Shown: positions 1-6,912 of the stretch, piece by piece
Layout: every line of letters begins with the position of its first letter
Numbering within the stretch: position 1 is the first letter of the stretch
Origin: an uncultured Leptotrichiaceae bacterium
GTDB taxonomy: Bacteria; Fusobacteriota; Fusobacteriia; Fusobacteriales; Leptotrichiaceae
Direction of reading: 5' to 3'
Length of the DNA: 13,489 nucleotides
Assembly: GCA_938037005.1 (NCBI GenBank)
Contig: CALHVR010000070.1
Coordinates: 1 to 13,489, forward strand
The notes under the pieces: model-generated
What the model saw: the letters and a program-made list of their open reading frames with translations, nothing else
The model's database searches: none
What the model was told of the DNA's origin: nothing
Made by a program: the position numbers and the translations under genes

Positions 1-367
1 CACTATTAATATACTCAAAAATAAATGTATATGAATATGTTTGTGCATTAAGTAAAGAAGTAACTAATAAAACATAAAAAATTAAAATCAATAATTTATT
101 ATTAATACTAAAAATCACTATAGAAGTTATAGCTATAATAAATAATGAGTGTATTATAAACTTTTTAACAGTAAAATTTTCATTTTTTTCTATTAATTTT
201 GCCATTAAAGGTTGTATAATTACTGAAATTAAAGAAGATATAGCAAGTACATTCCCTACATCAGATATACCAAACCCTTTATATGTAAAATATGAATTAG
301 CAAAAGCATATGTAGAGCAAGAAAGTGCCCAATAAAATATTTGTATAAATATATATTTAATATACAT
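1..367 (-). CDS. MFS-type permease, N-terminal fragment (runs off window)
   Basis: Partial coding region of 122 codons with no stop before the window edge. The ATG at 367-365 is preceded by a strong GAGGAGG-type site. The sequence is very hydrophobic, with four likely membrane helices near residues 5-29, 36-56, 70-88 and 91-113. Between helices 1 and 2 is GFGISDVGNVLAI, followed by a QPLMAKLIEKN loop. This resembles the first loop of the LacY / nucleoside-H+ symporter branch of the major facilitator superfamily (a glycine-rich helix 2 start, then a cytoplasmic loop after QP). The substrate cannot be told from this fragment. Its start lies 11 bp after the nrdF stop codon, so it is probably cotranscribed with nrdF, though a functional link is not implied. 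Family assignment is moderately sure. Confidence 0.7.
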   Translation of the reverse strand, partial: MYIKYIFIQIFYWALSCSTYAFANSYFTYKGFGISDVGNVLAISSLISVIIQPLMAKLIEKNENFTVKKFIIHSLFIIAITSIVIFSINNKLLILIFYVLLVTSLLNAQTYSYTFIFEYINS

Positions 368-378
368 ATACCCCTCCT

Positions 379-1380
379 CTAAATATCCACATCTACATCA
401 AAATCGCTATCCCAATCATCATCATTTAAATGAACTACTTCTAATGTTTTTTCATAATTAGTTGATTTTTTAGAGAAGAAATCATGTTGTGTTGTTTCTA
501 CATTTAATCCATTTAATACAATAGGATTTACATTTTTAATTTCAAATTCTTCCTCAAATCCTAAATTCATTAATGCTTTATTTGCATTATATCTAATATA
601 TTCTTTAACATCACCTGTTAAACCTATATCTCCATAAATTTCATCAGTATATTTTGCCTCATTTTCATACAATTCGTACATTAAATCTTTTAATTCTTTT
701 CTTATTTCCTCTTTAACTTTTTCATCAAATGAATTATACAATTCTTGGAATAAAAGTCCAACAAATACACCATGAATTGACTCATCAGCTATAATTTTTT
801 TAATTATATCACAACTTGCTACCATTTCTCCTTGTCCTGCTAACCACAACGGTAAGAAAAATCCTGAATAAAATAAATATGTTTCTAAATAAACAGAAGC
901 TGCTAAAGACATTGCTATTTCTCTTTTACTAGCTTCAGGATTATTCATTCTTTGATAATATCCATCTATTTTTTTAGCTTTATATTGTAAATGTGGGTTT
1001 TCTTGCACCCATTTAAAAGTTTCATTTATCTCTCTAGTTGAAGCAACTGTTGTAAATATTGTTGAATACGATTTAGCATGAATTGTTTCCATCATACACA
1101 TATAAGATAAAACTGATCTACATTGTAGAGAATCTATATGATCTATTACTTTAGGCATACCTGTATGACTTTGTAAAGTATCAAGTAGTGTAAGTCCACC
1201 TAAAACATGTAAATATGCTTCTTTCATCGCAGGCTCTAAACTATTCCAACTATCAATATCTCTTGATGGTATGTACTCCGTATCTATCCAAAACTGTTTT
1301 AAATTTTGTTCCCAAAACATTTCAACATAATCATTATCTAACGTATTCCAGTTTACCGCTTCATACACTTTATTTTCCAT
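379..1380 (-). CDS. nrdF: Class Ib ribonucleoside-diphosphate reductase, small (beta) subunit NrdF
   Basis: This subunit houses the dimetal-tyrosyl radical used by NrdE to reduce ribonucleotides to deoxyribonucleotides in the cytoplasm. I chose the ATG at 1380 (333 aa) because AGGAG lies just upstream; an in-frame ATG at 1410 would add ten residues upstream of that site. With this start, the metal ligands and radical residue fall at D67, E98, H101 and Y105, the same numbers as in E. coli NrdF. The remaining ligands are in LET (E166) and DESIHG (E200, H203). All ligands are conserved, so this is a normal Mn/Fe-type NrdF. The C-terminal tail is acidic and ends ...DFDVDVDI; such tails dock on NrdE. 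The gene lies far from nrdE, on the other strand, behind a terminator, and leads into a permease gene 11 bp downstream. Confidence 0.96.
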   Translation of the reverse strand: MENKVYEAVNWNTLDNDYVEMFWEQNLKQFWIDTEYIPSRDIDSWNSLEPAMKEAYLHVLGGLTLLDTLQSHTGMPKVIDHIDSLQCRSVLSYMCMMETIHAKSYSTIFTTVASTREINETFKWVQENPHLQYKAKKIDGYYQRMNNPEASKREIAMSLAASVYLETYLFYSGFFLPLWLAGQGEMVASCDIIKKIIADESIHGVFVGLLFQELYNSFDEKVKEEIRKELKDLMYELYENEAKYTDEIYGDIGLTGDVKEYIRYNANKALMNLGFEEEFEIKNVNPIVLNGLNVETTQHDFFSKKSTNYEKTLEVVHLNDDDWDSDFDVDVDI

Positions 1381-1455
1381 TTTATCTCCTAAAATTTTAA
1401 CTTCTATCAATTTAATATTTTTATTTAATTATTAACATTTTCTTATTTTGATTTT

Positions 1456-1499
1456 AAAAAACTGCACCTCTATCTTAACTATTAAGATTTTGGGTGCAG
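1456..1499 (-). terminator. Intrinsic terminator after ptsH (two-tier hairpin)
   Basis: On the minus strand, 38 bp beyond the ptsH stop, CTGCACC (1493-1499 side) pairs with GGTGCAG (1462-1468 side). Inside it is a second perfect 7-bp stem, ATCTTAA with TTAAGAT, closing a 3-nt loop (1472-1488). The structure is followed by six U on the minus strand (1456-1461). It separates ptsH from nrdF. The plus-strand side is also T-rich, but no plus-strand gene ends here. Confidence 0.85.
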
Positions 1500-1536
1500 A
1501 TTTTATATTTTATTAAAGTTTATATTTTTAAACAAA

Positions 1537-1797
1537 TTAGTCTCTAATAGTTGCGATTAATTCACCTAAAACTTCAACTGCTTTATCAGCGTCAGCACCT
1601 TCAGCATGAATAGTTACAGTTGAATCACACTTAATTCCAATTGATAATAATTTTAATAACGATTTTCCATTTACCATTTTTCCATCATGCTCTACAATGA
1701 TATCACTTTCAAATTCTTTTGCTTTAGCAACAAACACTCCTCCTGGTCTAGTGTGTAATCCTGTTGGGTTAGTCATAACAACTGTTTTACTTGCCAT
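1537..1797 (-). CDS. ptsH: HPr phosphocarrier protein of the PTS
   Basis: Small cytoplasmic phosphocarrier (86 aa, the usual HPr length) that passes phosphate from enzyme I to sugar-specific EIIA proteins. The active-site His15 sits in GLHTRPGG, and Ser46, the HPr kinase/phosphorylase target in Firmicutes-type regulation, sits in NGKSLLKLLSIG. The usual motif around the histidine is GLHARPA; here Thr16 and Gly19 replace the common Ala residues, a modest departure. An AGGAGG site precedes the ATG at 1797. The gene has its own promoter in the short gap after rqcH and its own terminator, so it is probably expressed mainly as a single gene. No enzyme I gene is adjacent. Confidence 0.95.
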   Translation of the reverse strand: MASKTVVMTNPTGLHTRPGGVFVAKAKEFESDIIVEHDGKMVNGKSLLKLLSIGIKCDSTVTIHAEGADADKAVEVLGELIATIRD

Positions 1798-1829
1798 TTA
1801 TATATCCTCCTATTTTTTAACTTATGTAT

Positions 1830-1858
1830 ATTTTACAATAGATTTTAAGTTTTGTCAA
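1830..1858 (-). promoter_or_regulatory. Sigma70-type promoter of ptsH
   Basis: On the minus strand, TTGACA (1853-1858) and TAAAAT (1830-1835) are separated by exactly 17 bp. The -35 box begins directly after the rqcH stop codon. The predicted start of transcription is about 25-30 bp upstream of the ptsH ATG. The perfect -35 and spacing make this the best-looking promoter in the window, which fits a gene needed at high level. Confidence 0.8.
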
Positions 1859-3469
1859 TCAATTAATCACAATATCTAACGATTTAAAATTTGTATATGT
1901 TACATTTCCTGGATTACTATTTTTAATTTTTTTTACATATTTTTTTTCACAATAATCTACTATTACTTTATCTCCTTTTTTAGCTTTAGAATAGCTTGCT
2001 GCTAAATTTGAAGCATAAATTATTACATCTTCTGTTATTTCTTTATTATTTTTTATTATAACAACATGGCTTCCTGGAATATCTTTAATATGCAACCAAA
2101 TATCATTTATTTGACCTTTTGAAAATGTTATTTCTTCATTTTCTTTATTATTTCTCCCCACAAAAATTTTAAAACCATTATAATCAAATGATAACAATTC
2201 TCTTTTTTTACTTTTATTTAATTTAATTTTAGTTTTATTATTTCCACTTAAATTTAATTCATCTTCAATTTCTTCAATTCCAATAAAATCATCTTCTTTT
2301 TCAAGAAAATATTTTATCTTTTCAAAATATTTCAGTTCACTTTCCACATCTTTATGTCTTTTTTCTAATGCGATAATTGTACGTTTTCCTTTATTATATT
2401 TATTATAATAAATATTCAAATTATCGTTTGGCGATAATAACGGATCAAGTTTTATCATAATATCTTTATTATTATAAAAATCATATACTTTTATCGTTTC
2501 CATTCCATATTTCAATATGTGCATATTTGCTGCAAGAATATCACCAATATTTTTATAGTTTTCATAATCTAAATTTTTATTTTTGTCAACCTCAATATTC
2601 ATAAGTATTTTACTATTTTTCTTAATTTGTGCATCAACATATTTTAATAATTTTTTCTTTTTTTCATTAATTACATTTGAAGTTATTGTAGCTTTAAAAT
2701 ATTCATTAAGCCCCTCTGTTATTGTATTATAACTTATTTTATTAATAATTTTCATTTCAAAATCATTAAAATTATTATAAGTCATTATTGATTGAGTTTT
2801 ATTATTATTATTTATTGTATAAAAAGTTGGAATATAAGTGCTTAAATACTGCTTAAATATTTTAATATCTTTTATACAATGTTGTGCAAAAATCTTACCT
2901 ACCCCATCTACATTTTCAATAAACTCTTCTACTGTTTTAGGATAATTTTCTTCATCAATATAAAGTGGAGATAATTTTGTTTTTTCAAAAGGCAATTCAT
3001 ATTTCGCCCCTGTCATAACTACACGATTTCCTATTTCCACACCAGTAAAGTACATTGTAGTTAAGATTTTACCGTATCCATCTACTAAAAAAATATTACT
3101 CGCTTTTCCCATTATTTCCATAATTAAAGTGTATTTTTCTATATCTCCAAACTGATTTAGCTTTTCAAAATCAAAATAAATAATTCTATCATAATCTTCT
3201 TGTCTTATATTTATTAAAATTGAATTTAATAAATATTTTTTTATTGTTAATAAAAATTTTGATTGAAAATCAGTATTCAAATCTTTTTTATCTTTTATAT
3301 AAAAAATTGTAGAATTATCTTTTATTTGAAATAATAAATTATTTTTACCAAAATAAAAAGAAAAAGAAGATCTATCGTATTGATAAATCTTTGTTAATCT
3401 ATAATTTAAAATTTTATCTTTAACTTCTTTTACTAAAAATGATAATCCAATTCCGTCTAAATATATCAT
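1859..3469 (-). CDS. rqcH: NFACT family protein RqcH (ribosome quality control; formerly FbpA-like)
   Basis: Full-length NFACT protein of 536 aa (B. subtilis RqcH is about 570). The family binds stalled 50S subunits carrying peptidyl-tRNA and, in B. subtilis, directs addition of C-terminal alanine tails that mark the chain for degradation. The order of parts is typical: an NFACT-N domain starting MIYLDGIGLSFLVKE; the conserved Asp-Arg pair at D94-R95 (in QEDYDRII), which the family needs for tailing; a central helical region with a charged coiled-coil stretch around 355-400; and the C-terminal NFACT-R domain with DIWLHIKDIPGSHVVI (456-471) and the Ala/Tyr-rich SNLAASYSKAKKGD region. The older name, fibronectin-binding protein A, refers to adhesion reports; no signal peptide is seen. 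It follows the MarR gene by 46 bp and is probably in the same operon as rsgA, giving two ribosome-related genes in one unit. Confidence 0.92.
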   Translation of the reverse strand: MIYLDGIGLSFLVKEVKDKILNYRLTKIYQYDRSSFSFYFGKNNLLFQIKDNSTIFYIKDKKDLNTDFQSKFLLTIKKYLLNSILINIRQEDYDRIIYFDFEKLNQFGDIEKYTLIMEIMGKASNIFLVDGYGKILTTMYFTGVEIGNRVVMTGAKYELPFEKTKLSPLYIDEENYPKTVEEFIENVDGVGKIFAQHCIKDIKIFKQYLSTYIPTFYTINNNNKTQSIMTYNNFNDFEMKIINKISYNTITEGLNEYFKATITSNVINEKKKKLLKYVDAQIKKNSKILMNIEVDKNKNLDYENYKNIGDILAANMHILKYGMETIKVYDFYNNKDIMIKLDPLLSPNDNLNIYYNKYNKGKRTIIALEKRHKDVESELKYFEKIKYFLEKEDDFIGIEEIEDELNLSGNNKTKIKLNKSKKRELLSFDYNGFKIFVGRNNKENEEITFSKGQINDIWLHIKDIPGSHVVIIKNNKEITEDVIIYASNLAASYSKAKKGDKVIVDYCEKKYVKKIKNSNPGNVTYTNFKSLDIVIN

Positions 3470-3515
3470 AAAATTTCCTTATTTTTTATTTACGTTTTTT
3501 GGACACGCATATCCA

Positions 3516-4178
3516 TTACATTGTAGATTTTGTTACCATAATTTCAGAAGCATCATCAACACTAAGCACTACTTCTTTGCCGTTTACAACTAAAATCACA
3601 ATATGTTTATTTATTTCACTAATATTAATTACAGATTTTAATATTATTCCTTTTTCATTTAAATATTTTTTTATTGCATGACTTCCTTTTATATTTGAAA
3701 CCTGTACTGTATCACCTTTTTCAAAATTTAATATTGTTTCTGGTTGAATTTCTTTTTTTATTTTATTCAAATTTTCAACTATCTTCTCAAAAACTTCAAT
3801 AAAAATATCTAATTTTTCTTTTTCTACATTTGTTGTAACTTTTTCCAAAATGTTAGAATGAAAATTCCCATGATATTTATATGCCATAAGCCCTTTTTTT
3901 GACAATCTAACATAAACTTTCCTTCTATCTTCCTCTGAACGCTCTCTATCTATAAATAATTTTTCTGACAATTTATTAATTGCAACTGTAGCTGTTCCCA
4001 TTGTAATTCCTAATTTTTCAGAAAGCTCATTCATTGTAAGTGACTCTTCGCCAATAGCTTCAATTACATGTAACTCTGTTGTCGTAAGACATTTTATAAA
4101 TTGACTCAAATTAATTTCTTCTATTTTATAATATGTTTTATAAAATTCATCTAAAAGTCCTTCAATATTCAAATACAT
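3516..4178 (-). CDS. MarR-family transcriptional regulator with C-terminal FeoA-like domain
   Basis: A 220-aa protein, longer than a typical MarR repressor (about 140-150 aa). Residues 25-145 look like MarR: a winged helix with recognition helix near GITMGTATVAINKLSEK (57-73), the wing with the DRR signature (ERSEEDRRKVYVRLSKKG, 79-96), and a helical dimerisation end. Residues 149-216 match the pattern of a FeoA / SH3-like domain: LNFEKGDTVQV, then a leucine/glycine element ending KGIIL, a turn, and VVLSVDDASEIMV. FeoA domains are common at the C-terminus of DtxR-type metal regulators, so a metal-sensing role is possible but only inferred; the metal ligands cannot be identified here. The ATG at 4178 has a GGAGG site and lies 12 bp after rpe, so the gene is within the rsgA-rpe operon. 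The targets are unknown. Confidence 0.8.
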   Translation of the reverse strand: MYLNIEGLLDEFYKTYYKIEEINLSQFIKCLTTTELHVIEAIGEESLTMNELSEKLGITMGTATVAINKLSEKLFIDRERSEEDRRKVYVRLSKKGLMAYKYHGNFHSNILEKVTTNVEKEKLDIFIEVFEKIVENLNKIKKEIQPETILNFEKGDTVQVSNIKGSHAIKKYLNEKGIILKSVINISEINKHIVILVVNGKEVVLSVDDASEIMVTKSTM

Positions 4179-4190
4179 TTTTCCTCCAAA

Positions 4191-4826
4191 TTATTTCTTC
4201 ATTAATTCAATTTTTTCTTTATAATTTCCTGAGAATAAGTATGAACCTGCAACTAAAACATTTGCTCCTGCTTCTTTTATAGCTTCAACTGTTTTATCAT
4301 TTACTCCTCCGTCAACTTCTATATCAATTTCAGGATATAAAGTTCTTAACTCTTTTATTTTATTTAATGTTTCAGGAATAAATGCTTGTCCCCCAAAACC
4401 TGGATTAACAGACATTAAAAGCACCATATCAATATCATTTATTATATGTTTTAATGTTTCAATAGGTGTTGCTGGATTAAGTGATACTCCAACTTTTTTA
4501 CCGTATGATTTTATTAATTGAATGGTTCTATGTAAATGTTTTGTTGCTTCAACATGAACTGTTATAATATCTGCTCCTGCATCTACAAAATCTTTTATAA
4601 ATCTATCAGGCTCTTCCACCATCAAATGTACATCAAAAACTAAATTACTATGTGGTCTAATCGCTGAAATAACTGGTGCTCCATAACTTATATTTGGAAC
4701 AAAATTTCCATCCATTACATCCAAATGTAAATATTCTGCTCCACATTTTTCTACTTCTTGAATTTCTTCTTTTAATTTACTAAAATCAGCTGCAAGTAAT
4801 GATGGCGCAACTATAAATTTTTTCAT
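4191..4826 (-). CDS. rpe: Ribulose-phosphate 3-epimerase
   Basis: Interconverts ribulose 5-phosphate and xylulose 5-phosphate in the non-oxidative pentose phosphate pathway, as a metal-dependent TIM barrel. I start it at the ATG at 4826 (211 aa) because the in-frame GTG at 4835 is inside the ribosome binding site (GAGGTG, 4833-4838, 6 nt from this ATG). Signature motifs are all present: APSLLAADF with Ser9 at the N-terminus, HLDVMDGNFVPN with metal-ligand H34 and acid/base D36, DVHLMVEEP with H67, MSVNPGFGGQ as the phosphate/flexible loop, and EVDGGV with catalytic D172. It starts 18 bp after rsgA, and rsgA-rpe adjacency is also common in Firmicutes. No departures from the family are seen. 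Confidence 0.96.
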   Translation of the reverse strand: MKKFIVAPSLLAADFSKLKEEIQEVEKCGAEYLHLDVMDGNFVPNISYGAPVISAIRPHSNLVFDVHLMVEEPDRFIKDFVDAGADIITVHVEATKHLHRTIQLIKSYGKKVGVSLNPATPIETLKHIINDIDMVLLMSVNPGFGGQAFIPETLNKIKELRTLYPEIDIEVDGGVNDKTVEAIKEAGANVLVAGSYLFSGNYKEKIELMKK

Positions 4827-4832
4827 AATAAT

Positions 4833-4838
4833 CACCTC
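4833..4838 (-). promoter_or_regulatory. Ribosome binding site that decides the rpe start
   Basis: GAGGTG lies 6 nt upstream of the ATG at 4826. The GTG belonging to this site is in frame with rpe and could be mistaken for the start codon, but it cannot serve as both the binding site and the start. Confidence 0.7.
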
Positions 4839-4844
4839 TATAAT

Positions 4845-5732
4845 TTATTTGAATATATTTTCTAAAGCTGTTAAATAAAATTCATATCTAATTTTATCTA
4901 TATTACCATTTTCTACATTTTCTTTTATTACACAATTTGGCTCATTCACATGAATACAATCTCTAAATTTACATTGTGAAAGAAAATCTAAAAATTCTGG
5001 AAATAACTTTTCTAAATCTTTTTTATTTTCTAATTTTGGAAAATCTAGCGTTGAAAATCCTGGTGTATCAACAATGAAAGTATTTGAATCTATTTTGAAA
5101 AATCTACTCTCTGTAGTTGTATGTCTTCCACGATTTGTCTTGTTACTTATCTCATTTGTAATCAACATCTCTTCACCTATCAATGAATTTATTAAAGTTG
5201 ATTTTCCAACACCACTAGGCCCTGAAATTGTTATAGATTTTCCTTTTATATATTCTTTCAATTCAGGTATTCCGGTATTATTTTCTGAAGATATTGGAAA
5301 TATTGGTAATTCATCTCCAAAAATTTTTTTTATTTTTTGCATAAATTCATTTAATTCATCTTTTAAGACTAAATCTATTTTTGATAAAATACATATTACA
5401 GGGATATTTTGTTCATTTGCATTTAACAACATTTTTTGAAATACATTAAAATCAAATTTAGGTTGTGTTATTGCAAAAAGTATTCCGATATAATCAATAT
5501 TAGACAAAAGAGGCCGATGCAAAAAATTTTTTCTTTCATTTACTTCAGTTATAACTTTTTCCTTTTTATCAAATTCAACTATATCACCAATAATACAGTT
5601 CAATTTATTATTTTTTACTTTTAAACTCCCACGTAATTTACACTCATATATATTTTTTTCATCAAAATTTACATCATTTTCATCTAAAACATAATAAAAT
5701 CCCTTTATTTTTCTAATAATTTTACCTTTTAT
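4845..5732 (-). CDS. rsgA: Ribosome small-subunit biogenesis GTPase RsgA, apparently with an ATA start codon
   Basis: Circularly permuted GTPase that binds the 30S subunit and checks late maturation. Motif order is diagnostic: G4 as SKID (117-120; usually NKxD), G1 GPSGVGKS (171-178), HTTTESRFF switch region, G3 DTPGFST (222-228), then the C-terminal zinc site C254, C259, H261, C267. The N-terminal OB-fold is also encoded: KGKIIRKIKGFYYVL then YECKLRGSLK and NCIIGDIVEF. The first ATG/GTG/TTG-type codon is a TTG at 5603, with no ribosome binding site, in the middle of the OB-fold; starting there would delete 43 residues. The reading frame is open upstream to the stop codon of the PASTA gene, and the only well-placed codon is ATA at 5732, 7 nt from a perfect AGGAGG. 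That start gives 295 aa, matching the family (about 290-300). The gene follows the PASTA gene by 18 bp and precedes rpe by 18 bp. Function is sure; the start codon is inferred. Confidence 0.93.
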   Translation of the reverse strand: MKGKIIRKIKGFYYVLDENDVNFDEKNIYECKLRGSLKVKNNKLNCIIGDIVEFDKKEKVITEVNERKNFLHRPLLSNIDYIGILFAITQPKFDFNVFQKMLLNANEQNIPVICILSKIDLVLKDELNEFMQKIKKIFGDELPIFPISSENNTGIPELKEYIKGKSITISGPSGVGKSTLINSLIGEEMLITNEISNKTNRGRHTTTESRFFKIDSNTFIVDTPGFSTLDFPKLENKKDLEKLFPEFLDFLSQCKFRDCIHVNEPNCVIKENVENGNIDKIRYEFYLTALENIFK

Positions 5733-5739
5733 AAAAATT

Positions 5740-5745
5740 CCTCCT
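5740..5745 (-). promoter_or_regulatory. Ribosome binding site supporting the ATA start of rsgA
   Basis: A perfect AGGAGG, 5 bp after the TAA of the PASTA gene and 7 nt before the ATA at 5732. No ATG, GTG or TTG in the rsgA frame lies within reach of this site. Its placement suggests translation restarts here, possibly helped by ribosomes ending on the upstream gene. Confidence 0.75.
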
Positions 5746-5750
5746 AATTT

Positions 5751-6665
5751 TTATTCACCTTTTTCTTTTTTTTCAGTAGAATCTTTCTTTTGTTCATTAT
5801 TTTTTGGAGTTGATTCTTTTTTATTTATTTGATTCAATGTATCATTAATTATATTTTCTATTTCATTATTTTGAATAGATTTATTTGTTTCATTTATAAT
5901 TTCCTCCACTGATGGTCCTTCTTTTTCTGTCTTAACACCTTTATTTATAACTAAATTAATTTTTTGATTAGGAGCTATTTTACTTCCCGCAGCAGGATTT
6001 GTACTCATTATTGTATTTATCGGTAATGTTGCATCTTCTGAATGAGAAATTCTTCCAACCGATAGTCCAATTTGACCAAGTAATACTTTTGCATCATTCA
6101 AATCTAATCCTATTAAATTAGGGACTGTTGAAGAATCAGCTACTTTTTGTGACGATACCAATAATGTTATTTTTTGATTAACATCAAGTTTTGTCCCAAC
6201 TTTTGGATATACTCCAATTATTGTATTATATTTTTCATTCGATGGTTGATAATCAATTCTTTCAATTTGAATATTTTCACCTTGTAAAATTGAACGAGCT
6301 TCTAACAATTCTAATCCAATTATATCAGGCACTTTTACTCCTTCTCCAGAATTTACCCAAATTTGTATTGTTCTATTTACCTTCACTTCTTGTCCTGCTT
6401 TAGGAAACTGAATATAAACAACATCAGCTGGGGCATCCTCTTTTCTCGAATGATTTACTTTTACTTTAAGTCCTGCCTCTTTCAAATATTTTACTGCATC
6501 TTTTTCACTTAAATTCATAACATTTGGTATCACAGTAAGTCTTTCATTGAAAAAGTGTCTCACAAATATATCTTTTCCTACTGTCACGAATATTCCTAAG
6601 CAGAAAAATATAAATATCACTTTAAAAATATTCATTTTCTTTTTGTTTTTTCTTTTTTTCGCCAT
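5751..6665 (-). CDS. Membrane-anchored PASTA-domain protein without a kinase domain
   Basis: A 304-aa protein with a very basic N-terminus (MAKKRKNKKK), one membrane helix at about 12-30, then three extracytoplasmic PASTA repeats (about 44-107, 110-172, 179-243). Each begins with the hallmark V/I-P-x-(V/I/L)-x-x-L and ends with a PxxGxxxxxxxxIxLxV-type strand (for example NPAAGSKIAPNQKINLVI). Residues 244-304 are a low-complexity, charged, Asn/Lys/Glu-rich tail. PASTA domains bind peptidoglycan fragments and normally form the outer part of PrkC/PknB-type Ser/Thr kinases or class B penicillin-binding proteins. Neither catalytic domain is present. In Bacillus-type genomes prkC precedes rsgA and rpe, so this protein occupies the kinase's position. 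GAGGTGA precedes the ATG. A cell-wall sensing or anchoring role is inferred. Confidence 0.88.
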   Translation of the reverse strand: MAKKRKNKKKMNIFKVIFIFFCLGIFVTVGKDIFVRHFFNERLTVIPNVMNLSEKDAVKYLKEAGLKVKVNHSRKEDAPADVVYIQFPKAGQEVKVNRTIQIWVNSGEGVKVPDIIGLELLEARSILQGENIQIERIDYQPSNEKYNTIIGVYPKVGTKLDVNQKITLLVSSQKVADSSTVPNLIGLDLNDAKVLLGQIGLSVGRISHSEDATLPINTIMSTNPAAGSKIAPNQKINLVINKGVKTEKEGPSVEEIINETNKSIQNNEIENIINDTLNQINKKESTPKNNEQKKDSTEKKEKGE

Positions 6666-6700
6666 TTTTCTTTTTCACCTCAAATTTTTTCTTTAACAAT

Positions 6701-6730
6701 ATTATAACATAATTTTTTATATATTAGCAA
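6701..6730 (-). promoter_or_regulatory. Probable promoter of the PASTA-rsgA-rpe-marR-rqcH operon
   Basis: On the minus strand, TTGCTA (6725-6730) and TATAAT (6701-6706) are 18 bp apart, and the -10 is extended by TGT directly upstream (TGtTATAAT). It would give a leader of about 30 nt before the PASTA ATG. The region is very AT-rich, so chance matches are possible, but the perfect extended -10 is persuasive. Confidence 0.6.
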
Positions 6731-6866
6731 TTAAAAAACTAATTTTTATATATTCAAAAATTATAAAATATATTTCATTCTCTTTATTAAATTCATTAAT
6801 TATTTTATAATAAATTTTATTTATTATAAGTTTAAAGCAACTATAATAATAAAAAACAAAGTATTT

Positions 6867-6904
6867 AAAAACTCCCATATAGTTTCATTAAACTACATGA
6901 GAGT
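6867..6904 (-). terminator. Intrinsic terminator after metH
   Basis: Right after the metH stop, a 15-bp stem with two G-U pairs (arms 6890-6904 and 6871-6885) closes a 4-nt AATG loop, followed by five U on the minus strand. It cleanly separates metH from the PASTA operon. The rest of the gap (6731-6866) is plain AT-rich sequence in which I see nothing. Confidence 0.9.
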
Positions 6905-6912
6905 AATTTTTA

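Noticed and set aside
379..1380. NrdF as a metal-free class Ie (DOPA radical) subunit
   Set aside because: All carboxylate and histidine metal ligands (D67, E98, H101, E166, E200, H203) are conserved; class Ie proteins replace glutamates with Val/Gln/Ser and Lys.
1381..1410. Ten-residue N-terminal extension of NrdF starting at ATG 1410
   Set aside because: The ribosome binding site AGGAG lies inside it, and starting at 1380 brings the metal ligands and radical tyrosine to the same numbers as in E. coli NrdF.
3485..3515. Possible hairpin (GGATA/TGTCC) between marR and rqcH
   Set aside because: The stem is only five pairs with a G-U, and it is followed by A-rich rather than U-rich sequence on the transcribed strand, so it does not look like a terminator.
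5074..5439. Plus-strand open frame of 121 codons inside rsgA
   Set aside because: It is the antisense of the GTPase domain of RsgA, with no ribosome binding site and composition of a shadow frame.
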